DNA of 64,000 nucleotides from Tamarix chinensis (GCA_030549775.1 CM060180.1:93479001-93543000), one strand, 5' to 3'. Shown: positions 1-11,847, numbered from the stretch's first letter. Notes: a model not told the origin generated them from the letters alone. Numbers and translations are program-made.

Positions 1-1032
1 AATTGAGAACATTTATCAAACTATTGGTGCGGAAGCTATCCTTAGATAGAAAACAAGTGTGATAGATTAATATTTGTCCACATACAGTTAGTTATGTCTG
101 AAAGAGAAATGTTCATTACTCGATTCTTTGATGTCCATCTTAGTTTGTTTTATTAGTCAATTTCTAGAACCAGAATTGAGCTTATTACTCTATGAAGTCT
201 TAATCTCCTTTTAGCAAATAATTAGCTAAAACCAAGTGATATATATACAAGTACGTTGAATTTTTTGGATATGTACCTTAATTTGTATTTACCTATTTAA
301 AAACATGTTATACTAAATTGGGGTGAGAATCGGGGATGATTCTGAAAACACTGCAAATCATAATTGATAACATCAGCTGAAATGATTTGATAATTGGTCT
401 TAGGCTCTTAGCGTGGAGTCGTGTTCATAGGGATGTACAACTAGTCAACATCTACAAACTATGTCTTCTCCAACAAAGTAAAATGAAAAGAAATAAAATA
501 TATAATAATTACATTAATTAAACTATCAAAACAAAAAAAGGTTGTCATTATAGAAAAACCCCACTGAGATAAGAGAAGGAAGACCCCCCCCCCCAAATTC
601 ACTCATCCAACGTTGTTGCTCTTTAACTATTGCATAAAACTATTGGTTTCTGTTTGGCTATTCCATGAATCTAAATTTTCTAATATAATCAGATCCATAT
701 TGTGGGTGAAAGTCTCCTTTTTCATTCTAGTCTTTGTCGGCCAATCTGCTGCACTATTTTATATCCGGCTTCTAAAATGAATATGAAAGTCCGACCATTA
801 ATTATTCTTACTGCGGATGGTATGAAGATGAAATTCTGATCCCCACAGACTATTTGCTCTTACTTGAAGCTGTCTCCACCTTAGTTCCCAAGAGCCTCAT
901 CCATTCTCTTTGTAATGACAATATGCATGCCACTTGAATAACATTTGATACAGCTCGATTTATCTCTGTAGGATCTATATATACGTACATATATATATGT
1001 ACTTATATACATACATACATACGTATGTATGT

Positions 1033-1069
<37 letters not shown>

Positions 1070-1524
1070 GATTTATAATTTCAAAAAAGGTGAGAAATCC
1101 AAACAAAGAACAGCCAAACCGGAAAGGATGGGGAAAGAGGGTTGTACGTAATGTAAAATCATGACAATATATATATAGGATCGTACGTATACCATGAAAT
1201 TTAATGCTCACTATTATATGCTTAGGTCATGAATTATATAATGGCATATATATATGTGTATTACAATTTCTGGAAGAAGATAATTCACGAAGTTGTCCTG
1301 CACCCAGAAGGAGCAAGAGCAGATATTTCCATCATAAGACATCCTATTTTAGAATTATCAAAAAAGTATGATTCTAGCACTGGTTGTGGTAGAGTGTAGC
1401 ATAAATTCAGTACCTCTAATCCTAGCCTAGGCTCCAAATTAAATAAAGATTCCTCCTAATCTTTCATAGTTGCAAATAATAATCACTTAAATTTTGGAAT
1501 GATTAAGTAGACTTAACTCAAGAT
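1..1524. other. Unassigned AT-rich non-coding DNA
   Basis: No frame shows a recognisable protein and no LTR end, primer site or polypurine tract is visible. A run of C lies near 585-595. The 78-residue frame at 975-1211 (minus) is a product of the TATA/CATA microsatellite and is not a gene. This could be low-copy intergenic DNA or a very old repeat; the sequence alone does not decide. Confidence 0.5.
966..1076. repeat. TA/CATA microsatellite with a 28-bp perfect palindrome
   Basis: Alternating TA, TATG and CATA runs. Positions 1009-1036 form an exact inverted repeat of 14+14 bases centred on 1022/1023, so the tract could extrude as a cruciform. Confidence 0.85.
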
Positions 1525-1940
1525 TGTAACAATATAATATTGAAGTTGTAAGAGTAATGAAAAAATGATATATCTATTTAAATAGAAGTTACATCTTGTA
1601 AATGATCTCTCATCATTGATAGTATGTAAGTATATTTGTAGGATCTAAAAGAGTGCATAATTAAAGTTCTCAAACAAAATGTACAGTACGATAAAACAGG
1701 TCTGAAATAAACCAATACAAGATAAATGAACAATAAAAGGAGATCTGACCAAGTCTCTCTCAGTCCCTAGGCCAAGTCCAAGCTCAACTCTTAGCCTGAC
1801 CCGATGCCATGTAAGCATCGTAGGCATCGAAAATAATATCTCCTACCTACACAAGTTCAACAGGACCCTCTGCTCATGGGAAGGAGCAGTAACCATGAAA
1901 TAGGTAGTTAGTATGCTACGTACTGAGTAAGGTAACCATG

Positions 1941-3317
1941 TTAAATACTAGCAGTATAGCAACAACACGCGGCTCCTATATTTAACTAGATTTAATGCAT
2001 TAAGTGTAAGTGGAAGGCTGTCAATCTAAGTACCCGGACTAGTACAAAACGCATGACTAGCTGTATTTCCTATCCTTGACCCACACGTATCGAAACGTTT
2101 TACCACTTCGGTTAGAATCACAAAACGATTAGGTGAATTGTTATCTAACCTAGCTGCAATTTATACATATAATTTCTAGTATATTTAGATGGTCACCTAG
2201 CAGGCAAATAATCCTACATACTATCACTTATGAGGAACCAGAACAAGGCATGCACCAAATAAACTATACTTGACAGAATTATACATATAAACGATAGCAA
2301 TTAATATAGAGTCAAGAAACAATCTCATGAAACAAAGAAAATAAAATTATAATTCAAATTCTAATCCAGGGTTTCAAATTATTCCCTAACAATAAACAAT
2401 CAGCTAGCCATAATTAAAGAATTAATTACACAGAAATATATATCTAAAATATAAATTAAAAATAAGAGAAATAAATAACCGAAATTAATTTTAAATAAAA
2501 GATCAAGAATTTATTCAGATAAAAATTAATTCTATCTAAAATAAATTCTACTAGTATAAATTTTCTCTTATTCTCTCTTCTCGGTGTCTCAATATCCGTG
2601 TAAGTAATTCTCTTTTTTTTTTCTTTTTTCTCGCCTGACGTGCGGCTGCTGTGGATGACCTGTGTTGTCGCTGCCTCGAACTCCGTGCGACGGCTGTCCT
2701 TTGCGCGTCGTCCGTGCGTCGACTGCGTTTCGTTCCACAGAGTCTCGGAAGGCTCTGCCTTCTCCCGTCCTCTCTGTTGCCTTTTTCCTGAGCCTATAAA
2801 GGCTCTGCCGCCCTTCCGCTCTGGCCTGCGGCGCTTGACCGAGCCTTTGAAGGCTCTGTCGCCCACTCGCGTCGTCTCTCCTTTTCACGCTCTCCGTTCC
2901 GTGCCTCCTTTATTTATAACGTGCGGCCCTACTTTGTGCCTTTTGTCTACTGCCCTTTTCGTGCCACGTCAGCTCTCGGCTGACTTTTCTTCTCTTCCCG
3001 TGCGTGCAGTGCCTCGTTTGATTTGCATTTTGTGGCGTTTGGGCCTTCGGCCTTTGGCTGTTGGTCCAAACGTCGACTTCTTTTTTTTTCTTTTATTTAA
3101 AAATAATAATACCTGCAAAATAAAATTCAATAATTATTAATAAATAATATTTTATTCTAAATTTACTTAATTTATATCATTTTAGCTCAAATAATAATAT
3201 TTATGCAAATTTTACCACTTAAGCATAAAACAATAATTATTCCCCTATATTAGCCAAATAAACTACCAAAAACTAAGATTATAAGGGTATAAACTGTGTC
3301 AAAATATGAACTCATCA
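1941..3317 (-). mobile_element. Athila-type LTR fragment (family A, copy A1)
   Basis: The right end, read on minus, is TGATGAGTTCATATTTTGAC, matching LTR starts at 48614, 57560 and 60628. It shares long blocks with 47090-48614 and 56600-57560, for example the segment around GGTTAGAATCACAAAAC. The left end is truncated relative to 46634-48614. A minus-strand TATA-like TTATAAATA lies at 2911-2919. Both ends abut the 14-bp word GTAAGGTAACCATG (1927-1940 and 3318-3331), too long for a normal LTR target-site duplication. The overlapping frames at 2456-3140 are products of its GC-rich part and not genes. Confidence 0.75.
2740..2856. repeat. Three spaced GAGCCT-N4-AGGCTC hairpin motifs
   Basis: Near-palindromic 16-mers lie at 2740-2755 (GAGTCTCGGAAGGCTC), 2790-2805 (GAGCCTATAAAGGCTC) and 2841-2856 (GAGCCTTTGAAGGCTC), spaced about 50 bp. 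They sit in the GC-rich part of LTR A1. Only vestiges are seen near 48298 and 57255 in the other A copies. Confidence 0.7.
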
Positions 3318-3479
3318 GTAAGGTAACCATGCATCTAAGGCCAAACACAGAAAGGCGTATAACATAAGCATGATCATATAGACAACATACAAATAATACA
3401 AATAATAAAGGTCGAGCTATAGTTAGGATAAACAGATTATTTAAATCTTTGATCAATACTCATTTCACTCCATACGTAT

Positions 3480-3800
3480 TATCAATCCATGTGAGTGCGG
3501 CAATCCCACTATTATAGCTAATGGAATTAAAAACTTATAGGACAAAACGCTCCTGACCACTATTATTGTCAGTAGATCGTCTCTAAGGCAAAGTGCTCCT
3601 GGCTACTATTATTCGCTAGTAGATCGGTCTACCACCGACTCTCATGGTGTTTCACTATAGTTACTTGGTATCTTTCCTATGTCTTATCATAATTATATTC
3701 AGTTTGTTGAGCACGGAATCCCCCGCTATTATAACTAGTGGATCGGAAACATGTAGAGCAGAATACTAGTGGCCACTACTATTCGCCAGTTGACCGATCT
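3480..3800 (-). repeat. AATAGTGG motif block in LTR B0
   Basis: Repeated units on the minus strand read approximately GATC-(C/T)ACYRG-(N)-ATAATAGTGG-(N)-AGGAGCG. Visible cores lie near 3510, 3560, 3610, 3735 and 3780. The same block recurs on plus at 25130-25600, 26380-26720 and 42300-42620, and in a diverged form on minus at 13960-14460. Confidence 0.75.
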
Positions 3801-5289
3801 AGGCCCGACTTAACAATCATTCTCTTTAAATAGTTAGTATCTTATTCGTGTCTTATTCAATATACTTTCACCTTAGACATGCATGTCACAATCCTTCTAC
3901 TATTATTCTCCTAAGAGGGTCTGTCCCATATATTGGGACTTCTACACCTGCTAACACACCCTCAACATCTTTTCCCCCTTTTACTTACTCATTATGAATA
4001 CCCAACTCCAAAATGCGTGGGTCAAGGCCCACCACCTTATTCCATCTAACGTCAACTTCACTATTGCCCCCTAAGGTTTTCCTCAAAACCCTAATTAGAC
4101 CTATACGACCCATTATTCCTCTATCTCACACAACTAAAGCTCCTTTATCACCTAGCACATCATCCTACTTAGATTCAACCCCAATCATTTCACTTTACTC
4201 CCCAATTACACAGGTGACCAAAAAACCCTAGCTAGCCACCCAATCCCTAGCACATTTCTTTTTCCATACATCACCTCTCCATTACTCACCTACTATCCTT
4301 TCTTCCTTATGACACCCATACTCAGCCTTCATTTGATATTCTTCTACTCTTGTCCCATATTCAACTCACCCCTTATTAACTTCACTTTCACAACCTCCTC
4401 CATTTAGGGTTTTCCTCCAAACCCTAGCCAAGTTTCTTATGCACCCTTATACCAACCTATGTACTATTTTTCACCCAAGGACCCCAATAACCTCCAAAAC
4501 TCTTCCATTACCTTACTTATACCCCAAGATAACTTTTCCCATGCAATGATCATTCCCATTGAGACTCCATCCATCCCATGTAAGCCCGAAAATTCCTCAT
4601 GTAAGATTCACTCCACTCTTTTATTTTTTCCACATTCTCCTTTTATTTGTCCCCTCATAGATCATAAGATAATTAGGTCATTCTCATATCCTTTTAGTCA
4701 ACTTACTTCCTCTTCTTCCCTTTTCATATTTTCACCCCATATCACATTATTAAAACATTCTGCATGTCCTAGAGGGTCACATCGTACAACACCATAAGCA
4801 CAACATACACATCATTATACGCATGCCATAAGGAAGTTACATAACCATACCTCAACTCCAAGCTGCACTATAAGTAAATAGTCAAAGTAATTATAAAGTA
4901 TACAACACAATCATAGCACATGGAACACATGGCATACAAGCCACATAACACACACATAGTTGGTCTTAACTGCACCCTTACCTAATACAACACTGGTCTT
5001 GGAGCACGCTCCTACGCCTCCTTAAGGTTTTGACTTGATTTACTTATAAGAGGAAAATACTGAGGGTTAACTTCCCTCTTACAAAAATTATCACCATTCC
5101 TCCCTTGCCCTTATCATATCCTAATATTAGGGTTACTAATATTAATAGTAGTTTTATAAGTAAAATTTGGATTATTATTCTTAAGGTATCTAATCATGTT
5201 ATTATTAATCAAAATAGATCTTAGTAGATATATTAGTTCATGTTAAAGTATTTATAGCAATATTTATATTATTAAAGATAACAACTTTA

Positions 5290-5473
5290 ATATTACTAAT
5301 AATAGTAGTAGTAGTAGTTATAGTGATAATACTAAGAACAACCCAAATCTTAGCAATAATAATAGTGATATTAGAAATGCTAAAGTAGTGACAATAATGA
5401 TACTACTAATAATAATAATGCTAGTAGTGATAGTAGAATTAGTGATATAGGTAATATTAACATTAATGACAAA

Positions 5474-5512
<39 letters not shown>

Positions 5513-5896
5513 GTTCTAATATTAAGAATAATACTAGTAAGGGTCCTAATAATCATAATAATAGTAACCTTAGTGATAATAAGGTCAAGATTAATAATAG
5601 TGATAGTAATAACAACAACAACAACTAATACTAAGACAACAACAATAATACTAATAATGTTAAGAATAATACTAGTAATAATAATAATCATAATAGTAAT
5701 AATAATATAAGGGTTCGAATATTTACAATAGTGATAATATGCCAAAGTTACCATTAATAATAATAACAATAGTAATAATAATAATGATAATATCATAATA
5801 GTAGTAGTAGTAGTAGTAGTAATGATAATCATAATAATAATGATAATAAGGGTTTGACCATTATTAATAATAATATTTGTAGTAATATTCATAAGT

Positions 5897-5931
<35 letters not shown>

Positions 5932-5940
5932 GCATTAATA
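5290..5940. repeat. Imperfect triplet-repeat block (AAT/AGT/AAC) in LTR B0
   Basis: About 650 bp made almost wholly of AAT, AGT, GAT and AAC triplets. It yields an artefactual 170-residue minus frame of Ile/Leu/Val at 5380-5892. The part 5370-5965 is repeated at 8640-9265. Confidence 0.9.
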
Positions 5941-6511
5941 AAATTTAAGGGTTGTGGAGGTTAGGATACCACCTAAGGATGGCGACGACGCACAACGGCG
6001 GCGGTGGTGGAGGGAGAAGAGAAGGTGGAAAGGTGGTTGCCTAGGTTAGAAGAGGGGGGAATGAGAGGGTGGTTAAGGCGGTAGTGGATGCCCTAGGTTG
6101 GGAGGGCTAGAATGGTGGTGGCGGTGCAGCAAAAGGGGTGGCGCAAGCGGTGGTTGGTGTGGTGGTTGAAGGTGGTGGAGAGGGAGGAAGGGAGAAGGAA
6201 AGGGAGGCAGGGGGAAAGGAAGGTAGAGGAGGTCCTAATGGATGTTTATGGGGAGAGGGAGAGTGGTGGTTGCAGCGAAAACGGTAGTGGAAGGTGGCGT
6301 GAAGGGCGGCGGTGGGTGAGAGTGGGCTAATCGGGGGGCCAACTTTGCACGGCTAAGGCGGCTCGTGCGGGAAGAATCGAGGATGATGAGTGGTGTAGTT
6401 TGGTGGAGGGAGTGGTTTGGTAGGTGGTTTGAGTAGCAATGATGGAACAAGTGGCAGCTCAAAAGGGGGAATTTTTAGGTAGGGAGAAAAAAACTAAATG
6501 GGGGCGGTTAT

Positions 6512-6525
6512 GGGGTATTTATAGG
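6512..6525 (-). promoter_or_regulatory. TATA-like box of LTR B0
   Basis: Minus strand reads CCTATAAATACCCCA, the same core as CCTATAAATACCCC at 39394-39407 in copy B4. Conservation between two opposite-orientation copies, next to the polypyrimidine block, supports an ancestral RNA polymerase II start region. Confidence 0.6.
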
Positions 6526-7410
6526 CCATTAAAGGGGAAAAAAGACAGAGGGAGAAGAGGATAAGAGAGGGGTATGTGTGGTAGGTCACCGACCGATATA
6601 GGCCTATAAAGTCGTAGGACCCGATTGGTCAGGGGAGAAGAAAAGTAAGGGGGAAGGGCACGTGTGAGGAGAGAAAGAAGGGTTGATTAGGTCAATAAGG
6701 GATAGGAAACGATGAGGGAGAGAGGGAAGGCAAGTAGGCGGTGAAGTGGTAGTTCGTTGGCGATGGCATGGTGCAAGTCTGCATGGGGAATGAGCAGGGA
6801 AGATGAAGGGTCGAGGAAGAAAAAAGGGGAAAAAAGTGGACCGGTCGGTCCAGGGGAACGAAAAGAAAGAAAAAGAGTGAGAAGACCGGGAGGCTGGCGA
6901 CATGCGGGGGGAAAAAAGAAAAGTAGAGTGGGCTTGGGCCGCACTAGGGAAAAAGGGGGTCTGGGCCTTGAGGGGGGCTAACCTAGATCAAGGGAGGAAG
7001 GAAAAAAAAAGGAAAAAGAAGGGAAAAAAGGAAAAAGAGATGGGTTAGAGTATTTAGAAAATTTTGGTATTTTTAAATATTTAAAATAATAATATTTTAA
7101 TAAAATAATAAATAAAATTCCTTTTTAGAATAATTTTTCCTTAACTTCATTTTAATTAGCAAAACACCCTAATTTTTTCCTAATTAAATTATGTATTATT
7201 CTCCTCTTGATTTTGCCTTAATTACTTCCCTTTATTTTAATAAATTAATTTTCCTAATAAAACCTTATTTTGCCATAATTTCCTAAATTAGGGTTTAGGG
7301 GTATTTCAAAGACAATAACAACATATAATGTATCTCATCATTAATACTAAAAAATCTAATAACATTAGTAGGCTTATAGGCATATGATAGTAAAAATCCA
7401 TAGCATCATA

Positions 7411-7650
7411 GGTAGACACGAAGGTTGTTCCCAAACCACAGGCAAGCACGAAGGCTATTGATAAAACATAGGTAGACACAAAGGTTGCTACCGAACTACA
7501 GGGAGGCATAAAGGTTGTTGCCAAAACATAGGGAGGCACAAAGGTTACTATCGAACCATGGGTAGGCACAAAGAATGCTATCGAATCATGGGTAAACACA
7601 AAGGCTGCTATTGAACTATAGGTAGACATAAATGTTACTATCAACTAATC
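7411..7650. repeat. Eight-unit 30-bp minisatellite
   Basis: Units start at 7411, 7441, 7471, 7501, 7531, 7561, 7591 and 7621, each exactly 30 bp with no indel until the last decays. The core is GGTAGRCACAAAGGTTGCTA plus a variable CGAA(C/T)-CAT tail. Because 30 is a multiple of three, the minus strand stays open for 112 codons (7306-7644) as a decapeptide repeat. I treat that as incidental. Confidence 0.9.
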
Positions 7651-8639
7651 CTATGTTTTAGTAATCTATTAATCATTTTCATTTTTATTTGCTTAAGCAT
7701 AGATCAATCAACCTGGAGACACTAAGGTAGTCTAGTCATATCGACACCCAAGATAACAGAGTATCCTATCAACTATCAACCCAAGAACTCAAAGGTACCC
7801 TGGTCACACTATTACATGAAGTTAACACAGCTCTCCACCGATATGGATACCTAATTCATAAGTATGCATACCCCATATCAATTTATAGAGCTAAATAGTG
7901 TAAGATATAGGGTTTGGTTATGGCACTAAGGCACACCGGCAACAATCCTTAATCAATAGTGGGCTAAACTGAGTCTTTAGAATATTGACCCCTAAAGAGC
8001 CACAATTCTTAATATCTGGGTCTTTCACTTCAAGTATTAATATTTTATTAAGGTGTCCATGAAATCACACTTAATCACATATATCCAATTTCCACACTTA
8101 ATCATTTTTACTTATTTTATATTTATACAAGATAACCATAAGCAATATCATTGGCAAGGTCAATCATAAATATATACTAAGGTCATCCTTAGCTCAATTA
8201 TTTATATTTGGGTGCCTTAAGCTGAAAATGACCAAAATAACCCTAAGACCAAAATTACTATATTAACATCCTCATTAATTACTAAATCTATTTTATTTAT
8301 ATATTTGTCATGATAAGGATAAAAAATAATAATTAAATTATTTATCATGCAATTAAATTATCAAATAAGCCAAATGACTAAGATTTTATATATAAAACCC
8401 TAGCATGTGTATCCAATACACTCATGATCATATAATCTCATGCTCGACAACATATAATACACATTAGAGATGTTTGTCGGGATAAATATCATAACACACC
8501 AAAAATAACCAAATTGCCTTTAGGGTATACATCCATATAAATTATTCCATAAATATATCTAAGTATGCCCAAACTATCATGTTTTATGACATGCCAAGCA
8601 TAATCATAATTTTTTTCCCATTCTTTTGTACCCAAAATA

Positions 8640-9026
8640 ATGATATTATAAATGCTAAAGTAGTGACAATAATGATAATAATAATAATAATAATAACAAC
8701 AACAACAATAATAATAAAAATGCTAGTAGTATTAGTAATATAGGTAATATTAACATTAATGACAAAGTAATAATAGTAAGGGTCCTAATAATCATAATAA
8801 TAATAATCTTAGTGATAATAAGGTCAAGCTTAATAATAGTGTTAGTAGTAATAACAACAACTACTACAACAACAACAACAATAATACTAATAATGTTAAG
8901 AATAATACTAGTAATAATAATAATCATAATAGTAATAATAATATAAGGGTTTGAATATTTATAAATGATAATAGTGATAATATGCTGAATTTAGCATTAA
9001 TAATAATAATAATAATAATAACATAA

Positions 9027-9073
<47 letters not shown>

Positions 9074-9235
9074 ATGATAATCATAATAATAATGATAATA
9101 AGGGTTTGATCATTATTAATAATAATATTTGTAGTAATATTTCTAAGTTAGCTGCAGTAGTAGTAGTAATAATAATAATAATAATGATAACATAATAATA
9201 ATATTAGTACTAATAAAAATGATAACACGTGCATT
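8640..9235. repeat. Second copy of the AAT/AGT triplet block
   Basis: Homologous to 5370-5940, with an expanded AGT run at 9025-9072. The 90-residue minus frame at 8655-8927 is an artefact of the triplets. Confidence 0.9.
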
Positions 9236-10029
9236 AATAAAATTTAAAGGTTGTGGAGGTTAGGCTGATCCATTCTTATTCGTCACTTATTTGCTCTCTT
9301 CTCCCTTCTCCTTGTAGAAATTTTCTTAAGTGTTGAGCATTCTTCCATTTTTCTTATTCTTCTCTCTGTTGAGAAAAATAGAGGCTCTCTCTAATTTTCT
9401 CCTTTGATTGTGCAAGTATTGTGTTTCTTTCTCTTCTTGTAATATTGGTTTTAGTTTTCTCCTACTTTCCTTAAGCAAGGAAGAATTAAGATTAACAAAT
9501 TTTAGCTATTTCCTTAGCACCCTATTTTTGAGACAAAGGTGGTATTTTGTGTTCTTCTTTTTATTCTAGCCTTTATTTGATTTTATTTGAGTTTTGAAAG
9601 ATGATTTTCAATGGTTTTTACTTTAATTCTCTTAGAAATTAAAGTTCCACTACATAAGCCATTCGGTAGGAGTTTTATACTAGAAGAATTGGTTCAAGGT
9701 AGGATAATCTTATCTTTAACATTATTAAGATTATATGGTATATTAGGGGTTCCATGTGTTGTTGCTTATATAAGCATGATTTAATTGTGTTCCATGTTAT
9801 GAGCATATGGTATAATTCTTTCCAAGTTAGTGTTATTGGAATTTTATGATTCTAAGCATCAAATGGGTTGTTGTGCATGATTTGTTTAAGAATGTATATT
9901 ACCATGTATCCATGTAATTCTATGTGAGTAGCATGCATTTTTATGTGTGTTTTAACATATAAGGATTATAGAATTAATATGATAAAGTGTGTTAATTTTT
10001 GATGTGTGTTTCGCAAGTATGGTTTGTGT

Positions 10030-10460
10030 TTGACTCTAACCAGCTGATCAGTTCCTCAAACCAATAGACTAATTTTGCAAGCAGTCGAATGGTTTGGAGT
10101 TTCAAATCGGTTGGTCACAAGATTAATCGATTGCTTTGGTAAACCAGTCGACTGTTTTTGATGAATATTCGATGGGTTGGTCAAACCCATCAAATTGTGT
10201 CCCTACAGACAAAATGGATTGGTATCAACTTACACCTATTGGCTGGTTGGATCAAACCAGCTGACTAGTTTTTATGACTAGTTACTCGATTGATCAAACT
10301 TATCGATTAATTTCTCTTCAAGCTAAAATGGGTTAGTCTCTACTTGGATCCATTGACCAGTTGGACCAAACCAGTCGACTAGTTTGCATGAATATTCAAT
10401 CGATAAGTTATCATGGTCTAGGTTTGTTATGACCATTCAGAATGGTCGACTGGTCTGTTT
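10030..10460. repeat. Palindromic CCAGTCGACTGG-type motif block in LTR C
   Basis: Variants of AACCAGTCGACTAGTTT occur roughly every 30-50 bp, for example AACCAGCTGACTAGTTT near 10257 and AACCAGTCGACTAGTTT near 10370. Homologous blocks lie at 28900-29290 and 33580-34070. Diverged versions occur in family D at 37055-37115 and 44100-44260. Confidence 0.75.
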
Positions 10461-10639
10461 GGAATTTGACGACTTTGTTATACTTTATTGTGTTTCTCTT
10501 GGGCCTTTTATGTTGATACTTCCACATATTTACAACATTTTAATTATAATTTCAATCATGATTGACCTAATTTAATATGAACAACCATGATGGTATTTGA
10601 GACTTGATTTTTGGTAAAGTTTGGTATCATCTCTAAATA

Positions 10640-10800
10640 CCTAGTTGGTATAAGGTGTTTGATGTGAGCACTGTAAAACACCCAATTAGTATGAGGTGTT
10701 TGGTGTGAGCACTATAAAACACCCAATTGGAGACTTTTATACCATATGAGGTGTTTGGTGTGAGCACCCAATTGGTCTTATAGTGTGCTATTAAAATACC
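10640..10800 (+). repeat. Repeats of GAGGTGTTTGGTGTGAGCAC in LTR C
   Basis: Several diverged units, roughly 35-55 bp apart, of GAGGTGTTTGGTGTGAGCAC followed by (T/G)AAAACACCCAATTGG. The two halves (GGTGTTT / AAACACC) can pair. Homologous blocks are at 29460-29600 and 34230-34440. Confidence 0.75.
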
Positions 10801-11428
10801 TATTTATTTATGTGTCGATTTTATAGTGAATTGTGTGGGCACTTAAGGAAGGATTCTAATAAGGTTTATATTGCATGAATTGCGCGTAATTACTATATCT
10901 TTACACTTCTATAATTTCCATGCGAGCATGCCTTGTTGTACATGAGTTGTATCGGTATGATGTCATCATGCTGTTATGTGACTTCAATGTGTTGCATGAG
11001 CCTTATCATTTTTTTAGGTAGTATGTTTTACCAGTACTTCACTATACTGATACTGCACTTGTGTGCTCATTGTGATGATCTAGCTTCTAGTCCGAAGAGT
11101 AGAGGACGATTTTTAGGGTTATGAATCTCAGTTAGAATATGTTAAGGGTGACGACATAGGCCATTAGCGAGTCTTTGCTTGGGGTTAGAGGTTAATAATT
11201 ATGTCTAAGAGTTAGGTTAACCGGTTATTAATATTTTTCCCACTACATTTGGATATTTTTGTATTTTTCGGTTATTTAAAATCTTGGCTTGATTTCCTGT
11301 ATTTGATTTTGTAAAACTACTAAGTTCATTCTATCTATGATATTGTTCTAGTTTTTATTATCTTGTATTGTCACATTATTATTATGACCATGTATTCTTT
11401 TGTTCTTTGTTCCAATTTGCCTTACATT

Positions 11429-11847
11429 TGTTTTCTAATCAAGGGTAAAAAATAGCTTTATATATATGAAGCATATATATATGAAAGAACACTATGCATA
11501 CCTGAGCTATAAACAACCATAAGCATCCAAGGATACCCCTCATACAACAAAACATGAGGGTGTCATCCTGCCAGGGCATCCATCAGATAGATGGGGACAA
11601 AAGGGAAAAGAGCTAATGATTAGTGTTTGAAATCTACAAGGGCTCAATTTTTCCTGTTGTTCAAAATCTTATAAACATCTAGCTTAATATTAAAAACTAA
11701 AGCATCAACATCAACGGTTACATCTTCAAAAAGGGCAAAATTCACAGCCTTCCAAAAATGGTAAACAGTGGCTGCAAGTGCTAGCATCCAGGCTTGCTTC
11801 TGGTGTGGAGTTCTTCTGTTATATTTTACGAGTGCTAGCATCAACAT
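11429..11847 (-). mobile_element. 5'-truncated LINE fragment inserted in LTR C1
   Basis: This 419-bp segment is absent from the two other C LTRs at the same place. It is flanked by TTTGCCTTACATT (11416-11428) and TTTGCCTTATGTT (11848-11860), a 13-bp target-site duplication with two transitions, as expected of target-primed insertion. The minus frame 11644-11847 contains AATVYHFWKAVN and spaced hydrophobics resembling the C-terminal zf-RVT-like end of plant LINE ORF2 proteins (the Y-x-I-W-R-x-R-N type motif). The tail end near 11460-11480 is TATATA-rich, with no clear poly(A). Family assignment is by motif memory only. Confidence 0.5.

Larger units (their letters stand above)
1525..7308 (-). 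mobile_element. Solo LTR, family B (copy B0), interrupted by an Athila-type LTR
   Basis: Read on the minus strand it starts TGAAATACCCCTAAACC (7308) and ends in GTTACA (1525). It matches the plus-strand copy at 38353-43354 in order: AT-rich start, about 1.1 kb polypyrimidine U3-like block (5950-7020, purine-rich on plus), triplet-repeat block (5290-5940), minisatellite slot, AATAGTGG motif block (3480-3800), and the segment around CTACGTACTGAGTAAGGTAAC (1914-1935). Flanks AAGAT (1520-1524) and AAGAC (7309-7313) look like a 5-bp target-site duplication with one transition. Without the insert at 1941-3317 it is about 4.4 kb. No internal domain is present, so it is a solo LTR. The left end is less certain than the right. 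Confidence 0.65.
7309..9265 (-). mobile_element. Partial B-type LTR (copy B6), joined abruptly to the next element
   Basis: 7410-8640 resembles 58150-59700 (shared motifs GGTAGGCAC...AAGG...TATCGAACCA and the CTGGTCA...CTATTA segment). 8640-9265 repeats the triplet block 5370-5965 of B0. It stops at AGGTTGTGGAGGTTAGG (9265), where the Tekay-type LTR begins part-way through its own sequence. No terminal TG/CA can be placed, so this is a truncated or recombined copy. Confidence 0.55.

Noticed and set aside
5380..5892. 170-codon minus-strand ORF of Ile/Leu/Thr/Val
   Set aside because: Translation of an AAT/AGT triplet-repeat block; no protein-like complexity.
7411..7650. CRISPR-like array
   Set aside because: Units are contiguous with no unique spacers; eukaryotic LTR minisatellite.
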